Origin: Argopecten irradians
Taxonomy: Eukaryota; Mollusca; Bivalvia; Pectinida; Pectinidae
Direction: 5' to 3'
Assembly (NCBI RefSeq): GCF_041381155.1
Contig: NC_091135.1
Coordinates: 71,018,888-71,082,887, forward strand
Length of the DNA: 64,000 bases
The notes below the pieces were generated by a model that was given only the letters and a program-made list of their open reading frames with translations, did no database searches and had not been told where the DNA came from. This document shows, piece by piece, positions 37,401-51,136 of this stretch. The first letter of the stretch is position 1. Each line of letters opens with the position of its first letter. The translations under genes were made by a program, and so were the position numbers.

Positions 37401-39837
37401 GATTCAGATAACATAAAGACTGCTGGGAATTCTTCCTAAAACGATTAACTTATTCCTATCACCTGGGAAATCATAAAATCCTATTTCATATCATTATTTT
37501 GTCAAAACACAAAATCCTTCAAAATTTTCTTTTAATGATGTCGTAAGCCAGACTAAGCCATGAATAAATGAAATTATTTCTCCTAATAAATGGTAAAGTA
37601 TCTCCTAAAAAGTCACAAATCCCACGAAAAAAATGTTGATAGCTGCAACCACACAAAAATATTCTATTGTACATAGATACAATGATTAATTTCTTTTTGT
37701 TTTTTCAATGATTTCAACAATGGAATGGGTGTCAAGGCACTGATACATTTAAACCTGTCTATAAAGTCCACCTAAGGGTCAAAAGTGGTCTCTACAGCTA
37801 GGTCCTTTATACAGAGGTGGTTACTTAGCTAGGTCTGTTGGTTTAAAAATTTTGTGCCAGGCCACTGTGATCTGACAAAATTTCAATCTCACTGCAGGTG
37901 GAACCCAACAATAATTTGGAAGTCAGCAGAAGAAATGCAGACATAGATGACATATTCTGTCTAACTATTTGTGGCAGTAGGTAACTAGAGGTCGTGACCT
38001 TGGTAAGGTCAAGGTGTATATTGGTCATTCCTTACCATCTCCATCAGAAGAGATAAAGGATAGAAAACACATAAAAACACCCACAAAGAACCACACATCC
38101 TTTACAGATAAAGTCGACTTCCATAGATACCTACATATCTACACCTCAGGAAGTCTCCCACAGAGATCTCTGTAAGGGCCAGTAACTCAGCTTCCATCCC
38201 TGTCGTCTACATTCAAAAACAATCAGTTAACTGTCATCTGATTGGCTGTTTGCGAGTCTGATTGAGTAAACTGGTATCTGATTGGTTGTTTCCCTAGGTG
38301 ATGTTAGTCACAAAGTGCAGACCTTGATTTTATCTGTACAGTACATAGAAACAATCCCCAGGACAAGATAGTGCTACATATCTCCAAACTGAAGCTAATA
38401 CCTGTAGCTATAATGATAAACCGTTTTTTTCTGCCAGCAGGTATATCCATCATTGAAATAAACCACTCCAATTATACAATTTCTGCACTGTATTCCGTTT
38501 TAAGCATCCCCCCTATGATGTAAAAGACAGATCAAACATGCATGAAATTAGACTTCAAACGAAACATATTCATGTAATATTTTGGTGCTCAGCGCAACCC
38601 ATCGTAACCCATGGTATGGGACTATTATTTGCTGATGGAAAAATTGATAGGGAAAAAATCTAGTAACTAAAAACAAATAGAAGTGATTAAAAGTCCTTTG
38701 AGCTTATAGCTGTTGTCATTAGGGAGATAGATATAGACCAGAGATAAGCCGGTGGTCCATTACCTGGGTAAGACTATTAAATCCCTGGGTGGAAGGAGTG
38801 GAACTGGGAGATTTGTTAAGCTGGATGAAAAAGGCCAAGTCATATTAAATCTATGTTACATAAATTTTATGGCTATAAAGGCCTAGGTCATCCAGTATGA
38901 AATCTATATAACACAGATCTCAAGGCTAATTAGGTCAGGGTTTTGTGAGAATTTAGACAGCATCCAAGGTAAATCAGAAACATCTTAAGATTCCATTCAT
39001 CTCTTTCAGAATCTGTTGTACCTGATCTTAGTTTAATTCATTAGGTTAAGCTGTATAACTCTTCAGGTCATAAAGGTTTGTATTTGTTAAAATTAGTGTT
39101 AGAATAGAAATGGAGTTCAAATCAATCTTAAAATAATATTAATACAGAAGAGTAAAAATGACCACAGAGCTATTGGTAATCTACCAGAGTAAGGGGAGAT
39201 ATTCTAGTATCAGATTTGAGCTGAGAAAAAAGGTATACTACATCAAGTTAATGTTATTGTCTTAATGCTAGAGAAGTATGGTCAAGGTTTACCACAAAGG
39301 CCCTGGCTGACACATAAATAGCTACATGGAGTACATGATGTTTAGGTCTTTGCAATATATGATCTTTAATCCAATCAGGAAGACAGCTTTATGACAGGGG
39401 ATTCATACAATACCCCAAAATGGTCCGACAGAGAAAGTGGTATAAATATGGTTCCTATATCTGATATATGTACATGATGAACACCTGTGACGATAGATAG
39501 TTATAGTTAGCAAGGGAGCCGGATGTTATAGAATACAATGTCTTCCTGAAATATAACCAAAGTACAAATTGTGTACTCTAATCGCCTTACACCCCCTATA
39601 TACAAAGTAAGGTGGGATTCTGGAGCAGTATAAAGGCCATGTTTGTTTATACTTCTCTCCCACAAAGAATGGCCAGGAATTCTGGGGAAGCACTTTAGTA
39701 GATTCAATGTACTTTGATCTCAGTTTCTCATATCTATATACTTCATTAATAATGAAATTTCTGCTAAACACCTTAGTGCCTGGCATGGATCACATTTTAT
39801 TGTTATTGTGAGCTTTTAAAACTAGGGGAAACAATCT
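34485..39837. other. unique intronic sequence
   Basis: About 5.3 kb of AT-rich DNA without supported coding or RNA features. It contains a small (GAAA)n run at 36,195-36,215. Confidence 0.5.
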
Positions 39838-39966
39838 TGTAGGATGATAGGGGAGATAATCCTGTAGTGTGATGGAAAAATATTATTTTAGTGTGATAGG
39901 GGAGATAATCTTGTGGTGTGATAGGGGAGATAATCTTGTGGTGTGATAGGGGAGATAATCTTGTTA
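39838..39966. repeat. short 25-bp tandem repeat
   Basis: GTGTGATAGGGGAGATAATCTTGTG repeats about four to five times. The last three copies are nearly identical and the first ones degenerate. Confidence 0.85.
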
Positions 39967-40411
39967 TAAGACTAAGCTAGGTGACACTTTTCTAACTTCT
40001 ATCTATAGGGGAAGATAATTGTGCAATAACATCAAATAGACTGATTTTGAATTATCAAAACTCCCTTTGAGACTGTATTACAGTAAATATGTAACAAAAA
40101 CTATTTCCACTCTCATAAAACCTGACAAGGTGTCGGATGAGGTGGCAAAGAGACACAACAAGTTGTCACTAATAGAGTCCAGGGGAAGGTTGTCCCATGA
40201 CAGCAGGGGAAAAAGTGGTCAGTTTGCAGGTAATGATTGAAGACGTGTAATAAACCTCACACCAGTCACTAGGGTAAGGTATATATAGACCTACCGGGCA
40301 AACAAGTGATTCCAACGGTGTCAACAAATATATATATATAGACCTACCATACCAATATAAAGACGGACTTTCTGAGGGCTTGCTGGGGACACGATCGATT
40401 CCAAGTTCTCT

Positions 40412-40512
40412 TTTTTGTGTTAATTAGACACATGTATACACGATTAAACACCAATTGTTGTTCAAATGATGGGTATCATTTATGCTCTGTCTGCGGTGGA
40501 GCAACTTGATGT
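40412..40512 (-). mobile_element. dispersed repeat family copy 3
   Basis: Inverted copy of the 14,701 family: GTGTTAATTAGACACATG, TACACGATTAAACACCAATT, TTGTTCAAATGATGGGTATC, TGCTCTGTCTGCGGTGGAGC. It is the best preserved of the three and lies in the Cas intron. Confidence 0.65.
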
Positions 40513-41149
40513 TTCTATCATATCACAGAATTAGTTCTTTCCTATATATACAGTGAATCTGGATAGGCTTCTAACCGTTTTCCAATCCTAAATTGTAGGC
40601 CGTTTATCAATATAAACTGGAATAAAACAGCCAGACAGAGCTTATAAGAGGAGTGTGGGCCAAGGTTGGGGTGTAGAGATATCAGTGTGAATTAAGTTAG
40701 AACAATGGATGATGTACAGGTTGTGGACTGGAACTCATGTACATATGCCATTCACACATAAAAGTCAAGGCTCACAGTCACAAACCACTGCAGTGTATCT
40801 CAGAATCCTCTCAAACATATCAAATATATGGCATGCCAGAATCCCATGGCATGTTAAAATCTACAGACAACAGATTTCAATTCCAAATACAATGCTTCTG
40901 AGAGAAATCTTAGCAATTTGCAACTAGGATTCAACACACCCCACAAGATCACCTTGAAAACGAACATCTGGAGTTAATTAAACTTCAATATGGTAATTAG
41001 CTAATCTGTTTTATTATCAATTAATGAAATTGAACATTTCACTATTCAGCAAACTTAAAATATTAAGATATTCTCCGTCTTTTTAAGTAAGTATATATAT
41101 AACTCTACCATGTGTGAAACAGCTAGAATTCATCAATAGTCGTCTAACA

Positions 41150-41158
41150 GCCAATAAC
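41150..41158. repeat. 9-bp target-site duplication, left copy
   Basis: GCCAATAAC directly precedes the element start CACAGGGACTTG. The same 9 bp follow the right end at 43,527-43,535. Confidence 0.75.
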
Positions 41159-43526
41159 CACAGGGACTTGTAACGTAGGTTGTGAGAAAGTCTGCTGTGT
41201 ATACATGTGTACTATATACTATATAAAAGGACAAGGGAACCAACAACTCGCTTGGAAGAGGTACACCTGCCTCTACAAAAGTCGCCCGTATTCCGTCAAA
41301 CATGGATAAATATGTACATATTTAATACCAATATATTCTTAAATAAATTTTCGACATGGAAAACACAACTTCAAACACGAAATAACATATTAACATACCT
41401 TTATTTCACTATGAACGTGGAAAATGCAGTCAGATATCACCGATGTCGTTTTGCCTGTCCACTGAAATCTAGGTCAAAAGCACTCATACTCCCTTGTAAC
41501 AAATTTTGTATGCATTCATTTCACTTTCTGGTGATATTTTCCCATTGCAAATACAAATAGGCTATATCTGATAACTCTTTCATTAATCCAATCCAAAAGC
41601 TAAGCGAGGAATCACACTTTTTTTATCCAGCACTCGACTCTTGTTCGTATAATCCGCCATATTGTAATTGATGATGGGTACCTTTTTGGTGTACTCGCCC
41701 TTACCCGATACTACACTGAAATTCTGTACTCAGACTCTGTATAAATTAAGTTTCACGGTTTAGGTTCTTAGAAGAACCTTTATTTGAGATGCATATATCA
41801 TTAATTGAAGAATCTAACTTAAATGGAGACTCTAATGTTGTACTTGACCGTTACCACATTGATATTGTAGCTTTTAGTGTACAGACACCGGGTATATGGT
41901 GTTTCCAGTCCGGGTCCGGGTATGGGGTACACAATATCCACACAAACGTGTTTAACCTAGATTTCAGTGGACAGGCAAAACGACATCGGTGATATCTGAC
42001 TGCATTTTCCACGTTCATAGTGAAATAAAGGTATGTTAATATATTATTTCGTGTTTGAAGTTGTGTTTTTCATGTCGAAAATTTATTTAAGAATATATTG
42101 GTATTAAATATGTACATATTTATCCATGTTTGACGGAATACGGGCGACTTTTGTAGAGGCAGGTGTACCTCTTCCAAGCGAGTCGTTGGTTCCCTTGTCC
42201 TTTTATATAGTATATAGTACACATGTATACACAGCAGACTTTCTCACAACCTACGTTACAAGTCCCTGTGTATATAGTACACATGTATACACAGCAGACT
42301 TTCTCACAACCTACGTTACAAGTCCCTGTGTATATAGTACACATGTATACACAGCAGACTTTCTCACAACCTACGTTACAAGTCCCTGTGTATATAGTAC
42401 ACATGTATACACAGCAGACTTTCTCACAACCTACGTTACAAGTCCCTGTGTATATAGTACACATGTATACACAGCAGACTTTCTCACAACCTACGTTACA
42501 AGTCCCTGTGTATATAAGTAACACATGTTACACAGCAGACTTTCTCACAACCTACGTTACAAGTCCCTGTGTATATAGTACACATGTATACACAGCAGAC
42601 TTTCTCACAACCTACGTTACAAGTCCCTGTGTATATAGTACACATGTATACACAACAGACTTTCTCACAACCTACGTTACAAGTCCCTGTGTATATAGTA
42701 CACATGTATACACAGCAGACTTTCTCACAACCTACGTTACAAGTCCCTGTGTATATAGTACACATGTATACACAGCAGACTTTCTCACAACCTACGTTAC
42801 AAGTCCCTGTGTATATAGTACACATGTATACACAGCAGACTTTCTCACAACCTACGTTACAAGTCCCTGTAGTATATAGTACACATGTATACACAGCAGA
42901 CTTTCTCACAACCTACGTTACAAGTCCCTGTGTATATAGTACACATGTATACACAGCTTTCTCACAACCTACGTTACAAGTCCCTGTGTAATGTACACAT
43001 GTATACACAGCAGACTTTCTCACAACCTACGTTACAAGTCCCTGTGTATATAGTACACATGTATACACAGCAGACTTTCTCACAACCTACGTTACAAGTC
43101 CCTGTGTATATAGTACACATGTATACACAGCAGACTTTCTCACAACCTACGTTACAAGTCCCTGTGTATATAGTACACATGTATACACAGCAGACTTTCT
43201 CACAACCTACGTTACAAGTCCCTGTGTATATAGTACACATGTATACACAGCAGACTTTCTCACAACCTACGTTACAAGTCCCTGTGTATATAGTACACAT
43301 GTATACACAGCAGACTTTCTCACAACCTACGTTACAAGTCCCTGTGTATATAGTACACATGTATACACAGCAGACTTTCTCACAACCTACGTTACAAGTC
43401 CCTGTGTATATAGTACACATGTATACACAGCAGACTTTCTCACAACCTACGTTACAAGTCCCTGTGTATATAGTACACATGTATACACAGCAGACTTTCT
43501 CACAACCTACGTTACAAGTCCCTGTG
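41159..43526. mobile_element. non-autonomous long-TIR DNA transposon (Mutator-like by structure)
   Basis: The left TIR (41,159-41,474, 316 bp) is the near-perfect reverse complement of 41,955-42,270 (316 bp). The ends are CACAGGGACTTG and CAAGTCCCTGTG, flanked by the 9-bp duplication GCCAATAAC. Long TIRs with a 9-bp duplication fit Mutator-like elements; a two-base ambiguity also permits a 7-bp CCAATAA duplication with CCACAGGG ends. The 480-bp interior (41,475-41,954) has no transposase. The right side is enlarged by tandem amplification of its last 60 bp (42,211-43,526), while the left end has one copy. Confidence 0.8.
42211..43526. repeat. 60-bp tandem array derived from the right TIR end, about 22 copies
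   Basis: The unit is TATATAGTACACATGTATAC, ACAGCAGACTTTCTCACAAC, CTACGTTACAAGTCCCTGTG, equal to the terminal 60 bp of the TIR. Copies are almost identical; a few carry small indels near 42,515, 42,870, 42,957 and 42,990. Because 60 is divisible by three, long ORFs appear on both strands; these are artefacts. Confidence 0.95.
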
Positions 43527-43535
43527 GCCAATAAC
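43527..43535. repeat. 9-bp target-site duplication, right copy
   Basis: GCCAATAAC immediately follows the last array unit ending CCCTGTG. It matches the left copy at 41,150-41,158. Confidence 0.75.
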
Positions 43536-46117
43536 AAATAACAATAATCAGTGAAATGTACAATCACCAGTTCAGCCCCTGGATTCAAATTTCCTGTTTT
43601 GTTGATATAGCCTAAGTTTTTAACCACTGTTACACGAAAAGCACATTTAGGTAATTAACAAGTCAATTAAAATGTTATATAGAACAGAAGTCAGTTTATA
43701 AAGAGATACACATGGTCTTCAAACGCTGCTCCACTTAGTTGTGGGAGATAATGGTAGTATATCAGGTAGGCTTCATTCTGAATCAAGGAAGCTCTGTCCA
43801 CACTTCAAATAAACATGGTAACAGTGAAGCTGACAAGGAATTTAGGTATTACCTTTCATTAATTACAGTCAGACCTCAGACACATTCCATTTACTATATT
43901 GTCCATGGAAATACTACTTAATCCCAAAGTTTCTTGTAACTTACATTCTGTTTAATTATCAAGTCTGATATTTTCTAAAGGTAAGGATAGTAACCAAGGC
44001 CTGTACTTGGAATGTTGCTGAGAAAAGTGGCCATTTTTTTTTCTGAATTAAAAAAAAAGGCCTTTCTTAATACGTGTGTACTGTATTAATTTTGATAGAC
44101 ACCAGCGACAGTGTGAGAAAATCCTTGATCAGAAATGAAATTGACATTTTAGAACAACCTACTAGAGAAGTGATCCTTGGTGAAAGTAAGAATACAGATA
44201 ACATTTACTTGTCTGACTGACAGAGAGTAAGATGGGGTGAATTACACATAGTGTGGGGGAGGAAAGACAAGCACAACCACCTGTAGACAGCATGGATGTA
44301 ATGAGTTATGAATGATCGGTATGTATGTGTATGGAGGTACATACGGAATGGTTATAGGGATGGGGCAATACATCTGTGACTCTACTGAGATCAGGGTGTG
44401 CAAGGTTACAGGAAAAACAAGTTTAAAGCAGAGTTAGTTCCCCTTTAATTATTGATCTGTTGATTCCTAAACACTCAAGCTTACCATGTCGTAACCTATT
44501 TCTGCATTGATAGAAACTAGTTTTTCAATATTGAGTTTAACAAAGTTTGATGTAGGTTTTAGTACTATGGTAGTTCAGTACCATGGTAAGACAGAGTAGA
44601 TTTGTGTGTTGTTCCAACAGAAGGACAAAGACACTGATAAAACTGAGATGAAATGACAGGGTATAACATCACAAATGTCAAAATACGCTACAGGACTTAG
44701 GCTTGAATATTGTTTGAGCCTTAAAATTTTAATATAATGTTACCAACCCAAACAGGACGGTCAGGTTTTAAAGGGCACTGCGTATAGCCAATCTGTCACA
44801 ACACACCAAATATCACATTTATCAGGAGATCTTAATCAAGTCTGAAAGAAAATTAAATGGATATCTTCTATTATAAAAGGGAAGAAAAAAATGGGTCACA
44901 AAACAGTTGTCATCCAAGGTAGACTTTAACAAGATAAAGGCTGTAACAGAACACTAAACATGTCCTGTCTACCAAGTTAAAAGTCAGACGAGCTCTAGGT
45001 GACTGCTGGGTACAGGACTATAAAATACCTCCTGGAGATTCAGCTTTAAATCAAGTCCACTCATTTTTTACAGAAATTAATTTATTAGACCAATTTTTCA
45101 CAAAAATTTTTTTAGACCAATTATTCTCTAGTTTATGTTTTTGTGTACTGGTTGTTTTGACAAATGATGGAGCTGAAAATCTTACAGCATATATTATAAC
45201 TCAACTGTGACCTTACCAAACAGCTGTGTTAAAGTGTCGATGACCAGCTAGAAAGTTCACATAGAAGAACAAAAAATTGTATCTGAAGGGGCAGTAAGGA
45301 TCACAATTTTATTGAATTTAACTGAAAACATGGATAATGTATACTATATAAGTACTATAAGGCCACCCATTTCATGGTAGCCAGGCATGAAAGTGAACCT
45401 TGTGTTATTTGGAATCCTCTCAGGTAAAATGTCAACAGTTGTTGATGTTTGTCGATGCTCTGCATTATTTATAGGGTAAAAAAGTAGAGAATATCTCAGA
45501 TGTAAACAGGTAGAATTTTTATGTTTGCTGCATCTTCCATATCAATTACTGGTAATAGCAGTCTAGGTTTATATCCTGATCATAAATTAAAACAACATGA
45601 TATACATGTACACCAGTCTGAAGTTTAGAGGTCATATCTCCTGTATTGAGAGGTCAAGCTGAAATAATACTACCTGTCTTCAACACTTCGTCTGGCACTG
45701 TATCATAGTGAGGACTCACCTGTGCCAAAAGGCTTACCTGGTAACCGGCCAAACATCAAAAGTCCACAGGTACAGGGGGCAACATCAAAAGTCTACATCT
45801 CCAGGTACAACATCAAACACCTGTAGTCCGACAAGTACAGGTGAACAAAGCCGACTTAACTTTACTGGTAATGGGTAAGGATACATCTACTGATGGAAGG
45901 ACAGACAAAACCAGGAGAAAAAAAGGAGTCAAATATACTGAAGAAGAGGCTCTATTTGCCTGGTCATGCAGTTGTAAATGGAGCCACATCAAGCTGCACA
46001 CATACATGTGGATATATGGGGATTCTTCTCTAATCAAATTAATGAAGTCTATAGTTCAAATTTGATTAGTATATATTGAGTTGGAAATATTAGTATAGAT
46101 ACAGAGCCTGACAGAGA
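43536..46117. other. unique intronic sequence
   Basis: No supported gene. A short motif, AACATCAAAAGTC followed by an AGGTACA phrase, recurs two to three times at 45,750-45,845. Confidence 0.5.
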
Positions 46118-46857
46118 AAGCCAAAACCAAAGATGTTCATGGAGAAAGCCAAAGATGTTCAAGGAGAAAGCCAAAGATGTTCATGGAGAAAGCCAAAGAT
46201 GTTCATGGAGAAAGCCAAAGATGTTCATGGAGAAAGCCAAAGATCTTCATGGAGAAAGCCAAAGATGTTCATGGAGAAAGCCAAAGATGTTCATGGAGAA
46301 AGCCAAAGATGTTCATGGAGAAAGCCAAAGATGTTCATGGAGAAAGCAAAGATGTTCATGAGAAAGCAAAGAGTTCCAAAGATCTTCATGGAGAAAGCAA
46401 AGATTTCATGGAGAAAGCCAAAGATGTTCATGGAGAAAGCCAAAGATGTTCATGGAGAAAGCCAAAGATGTTCATGGAGAAAGCCAAAGATGTTCATGGA
46501 GAAAGCCAAAGATGTTCATGGAGAAAGCCAGAAAGCCAAAGATGTTCATGGAGAAAGCCAAAGATCTTCATGGAGAAAGCCAAAGATGTTCATGGAGAAA
46601 GCCAAAGATCTTCATGAAAGCCAAAGATGTTCATGGAGAAAGCCAAAGATCTTCATGGAGAAAGCCAAAGATCTTCATGGAGAAAGCCAGAAAGCCAAAG
46701 ATGTTCATGGAGAAAGCCAATGATGTTCATGGAGAAAGCCAAAGATGTTCATGGAGAAAGCCAAAGATGTTCATGGAGAAAAACAAAGATGTTCATGGAA
46801 AAAGCCATGATGTTCAAGCAGAAAGCCAAGATGTCCGTGGAAAAGCCAAGATGTTCG
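46118..46857. repeat. 22-bp minisatellite, about 33 copies
   Basis: The unit is AGATGTTCATGGAGAAAGCCAA, with GATCTTC variants and a few partial units (46,345-46,420; 46,525; 46,612; 46,690). The period is not a multiple of three and the unit has no stop in any plus-strand frame, so three overlapping plus-strand ORFs result. They are not taken as genes. Confidence 0.95.
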
Positions 46858-48378
46858 TGTTTCTTATCAGTATACCTGCATGTCTGAGAGGAAATGAAGC
46901 CAAAAGGATGCGTTTATTGGATACAGGTGTCTGTAAAATCAATGGTAGCCACAGAAAAAATTGCATGTACAGACAACACTATCCAATATTACCTTAAGCC
47001 TGTACCGCCCACAACCAATCAGAAAGCCCTCCTGGGAAATCTGACCAGTCGAAATGAGTGAGAGGAGATGTGAAATATGGAGCACATATCCTGACTGTTA
47101 CAGCCAGCCCGTCATACCTAATGGACAAGTTATGACAAGATACCCAGGACTCTGTTCCAACCACATATCTAGTCCCAGCAGAGCAGCCTCCATGTCTCTC
47201 CCAAAGTCATCTTAGTAGCAATTACCGTATCACTGCTCTGCCATTCTTTTTATTGTTTTAGTTTTTAATATTTGTATGAAAATCAATAAGAACACCGATA
47301 ATTTGTCCTCCCATACTCCATTACCCAATACACAATCCCGTGTCTTTTATTGCCTTGACGATAGCGCACAGCTGTGCATGTTTTCTCGCCACTGTTATTG
47401 ACTCCCATTGCTAACCGACCGTGGTGCTGTTAAAAAACTAATTTTGACAGGAAGTAAAATAGAACTACCACAAAATTAAGCCATGAAATATTACACAGCT
47501 TACTTTTTTATGTTTCTTTGATAAAACTTCGATCTTCCTACAATAAAAAATAATTCATCAATTATTTTTTTATCGCTAACCTCTCCCGCGTTCCCGTCTA
47601 GTTTTGACCTAGTTTTCTATAAAAGATGAGTCAAACCTGATCTTTCTCTACACATTCTCTAGGGAAAAGATGCGCACTTGAAATGTAATTACTGAACTGC
47701 TTTCTTTAAACAATACATGTATTTACATTTGGTTAACGTAGATTTAATAAAGCGTTGATGTATATACATTGATAAAAGCAAATTTACATAATCTATATAA
47801 AGCCAGCAGAGCAGAGCTGTACAATCGTACCTGAATTGTTTCTTTAGACTTATCCCTGAGTTACATAAACAATACTTCTGTCTATTACAGACAGCCAAGA
47901 TAAAATCTTTCAAGTGGAACTTATTGCATCTCAAGAGCCTATCTTCCTGAGTGAAGATTCATTCATTCGGAAATTAACTTCACTGGAGGAAAACCTTGTG
48001 ATTGGCGGGTATATAGAGAGAGGTGTCGTTTGGAGTGTGTTTTATCTAGCAGAACCGATAAAGATCTTGGGAGGTGCTATAGACTAGCTGGCTTGTCAGT
48101 TGGTGAACAGGTGTATGGAGGTGTGTAATGACTTTAGTCAGACGTACCAGATTAGGAAACGATCATTAAAAGTGGAAATGTTTTCTTAAAATTGCTGGTT
48201 AAATATTACTGCCATTAAATATGTATGATGATAATGTTCGGGTTGTTTAGATGTTGTACAGCCTCTCCAGGTAGCTTTGTCATTGAGGTATACTGTAGTT
48301 GTTTCAATTAGCACACAGGTCAGCAACCCAACTGAAAATAGAGGGGGGCTTATTGTAAGGCTTCTTGGATGAGGCTTG
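46858..48378. other. unique intronic sequence
   Basis: No exon, RNA or element recognised. Confidence 0.5.
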
Positions 48379-49324
48379 TTAGGGAGCTAAGGGAGAAGAG
48401 CTCATTCAGGGAAGGATTATTTGATGGTGGTTTGTAGGGAGCTTAGGGAGAAGAGCTCATTGAGGGAAGGATTATTTGATGGTGGTTAGTGGGGACCTTA
48501 GGGAGAAGAGCTCATTGAGGGAAGGATTATTTGATGGTGGTGCGTAGGGAGCTTAGGGAGAAGAGCTCATTGAGGGAAGGATTATTTGATGGTGGTTAGT
48601 AGGGAGCTTAGGGAGAAGAGCTCATTGAGGGAAGGATTATTTGATGGTGGTTAGTGGGGAGCTTAGGGAGAAGAGCTCATTGAGAGAATGATTATTTGAT
48701 GGTGGTTAGTGGGGAGCTTAGGGAGAAGAGCTCATTGAGGGAAGGATTATTTGATGGGGGTTAGTAGGGAGCTTAGGGAGAAGAGCTCATTGAGGGAAGG
48801 ATTATTTGATGGGGGTTAGTAGGGAGCTTAGGGAGAAGAGCTCGTTGAGGGAAGGATTATTTGATGGTGGTTAGTAGGGAGCTGAGGGAGAAGAGCTCAT
48901 TGAGGGAAGGATTATTTGATGGTGGTTAGTAGGGAGCTTAGGGAGAAGAGCTCATTGAGGGAAGGATTATTTGATGGTGGTTAGTAGGGAGCTGAGGGAG
49001 AAGAGCTCATTGAGGGAAGGATTATTTGATGGTGGTTAGTGGGGAGCTTAGGGAGAAGAGCTCATTGAGGGAGGGATTATTTGATGGTGGTTAGTGGGGA
49101 GCTGAGGGAGAAGAGCTCATTGAGGGAAGGATTATTTGATGGTGGTTATTAGGGAGCTTAGGGAGAAGAGCTCATTGAGGGAAGGATTATTTGATGGTGA
49201 TTAGTAGGGAGCTTAGGGAGAAGAGCTCATTGAGAGAATGATTATTTGTTGGGGGTTAGAAGGGAGTTTAGGGAGAAGAGCTCATTGATAAAAGGATTAT
49301 TTGTTGGGGGTTAGAAGGGTGCTT
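48379..49324. repeat. 55-bp minisatellite, about 17 copies
   Basis: The unit is AGGGAGCTTAGGGAGAAGAG, CTCATTGAGGGAAGGATTAT, TTGATGGTGGTTAGT; 55 bp. Substitutions concentrate at TAGTAGGGA/TAGTGGGGA and GGTGG/GGGGG. The last two units on the right are the most diverged. Confidence 0.95.
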
Positions 49325-51136
49325 ATATGTTTTTGGTTGAATATGGTAGATATGTATTGCTAGTACTGTGTATAGATACCAGCACCAGAACCAACTTCTC
49401 TTTTCTGATTGGAGTGACACTAGATGTGATTATAGGCGACACATCCCACACTCTGTACACCACACCATAACATATTCTACACCATCTTAACATGGAGACT
49501 TCATCCATATTCTGTGGTAAAATATCCCAACCTGCACACTAAATCCTGCTGACCACCGAGCTTCCTATATCTAATGCAGTAACCTTGATCCTCTTGCTCT
49601 TGATATGACCTTCACCAAGTATCCTAAGTTTAAAATAAGTTTATTCATTGACACCTTTGATCAGATTTATCCTGAACTTAAACATCTTTTTATTTCACCT
49701 CAAGTAAATGACCTTGACTTATCAATATGACTCTGTGTCTAATCTGAACCTACATAACAACACTTTATCCTCTATCTCTGAGAGATTTTGACAATAAAGG
49801 GCATTATGTACACAGTGCATTAATACAAACACCTCTTAGATGATTCAGAGTTTTGTCAGACATTGAAGAGGAAGCACAACAAAAAACTGTGAAGGCCTCA
49901 GACAGGAAACATCCATTACTGTTCCTGATAAACATGATACAATACCAAATATCAATGGCTTGGCCTTGTTACATCATACAGGCTTCAACTTAAACTAAGA
50001 TCTTTTTTGTAGTAAGACGTTGACACTATTTCTCCATCTTGCCTTCAACTCACTTTAACAGAACTATAGTGAGAATAATGCCATCTAGGTCATTCAAAAG
50101 TATGACCCTGACAACATATTTCATTATCACATTGACAACAATACCACTTTAACAGAAACTTCTCTACACTATCCAGGTGGCCTTTTCATTATGGATGCCA
50201 TTTCTCAACTTTTGTGACCATGAAAATGCTCTTCCAGGTCCTGAACCAGAGAATTTGAGTTCTCTCAGACAGGAATGTAGTGTAGAGAATGAATACTGAC
50301 ATGTTGGGCCATAGATTGTACACAGTTGTGACAGTCTGCTCTTAACAAGTACAAGGTACCATCAGGCATTACCATAAAATAAATGTTCTTTTGACTCCCA
50401 GATAGATATATACAAACATGTGTAAAAACATGACAACATTATCCTCAAAACCTGCCTGAATTTTCCCCTCTTATGCTGACGTAAAATGTCTAGGTAGGTC
50501 TCATATCTGCATAAATTACAGCTGTTAGACTTTCATGCCATCTGTACAAATATTCATATAAATATTGCGTGGGTCTGTTCCAGGTATGATGGTTATCCTA
50601 GTATTGCCATATACGGACGTCAGCGGGAGTGCTATCATAATCAATGGAGATGTAGAAACTGCACCCCTGTCATTTTCAAGAGATAATATTTTTTTGACAG
50701 GGCCTGTGTCTGCCTATAGATGAAATGTACCAGGTATCTACATCTTTACATTTTGTAATTCACCAATCCCATCCAATTGAAATCTTTCTATCCTTAAATC
50801 ACCAAATATTTGGAAAATCTGATCAGGGAATCAAAAGTCCTCTAGGTAAATACATTGGTGTTATCGTAATCTTTCAAGAGGACAATTATGATATGCAATT
50901 ATAATTCTTAATTTAGAATTTTTAAATCAAAATTTATCTAAAAGCAAGCCAACCACTAAATGTGCACATGACATATATCTTGAATACATTTTTTCTATAA
51001 AAACAAAAAATATCTTCTTAAGCAAATTGTACAAAATCAAACAATTCCACTGAATTCCTTATCAGCCAGTAGCTATATGAAAGCTTTTTATTACTTCAAA
51101 CAAAGTATGTTTACCTTGAAAATCCAAAAACCAATG
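49325..51136. other. unique intronic sequence
   Basis: No exon, RNA or element recognised. Confidence 0.5.

Noticed and set aside
41150-43535. hAT classification from CAGGG...CCCTG ends
   Set aside because: The flanks directly beside CAGGG do not form an 8-bp duplication; the longest matching duplication is 9 bp with CACAGGG ends, together with 316-bp TIRs.
42120-43627. Overlapping ORFs of 131-218 codons on both strands
   Set aside because: They are created by the 60-bp repeat, whose length is a multiple of three and which lacks stops in several frames; the sequence is a transposon end.
46133-46997. Repetitive ORFs of 68-196 codons
   Set aside because: They are by-products of a stop-free 22-bp minisatellite; three frames encode the same cyclic peptide and there are no flanking gene signals.
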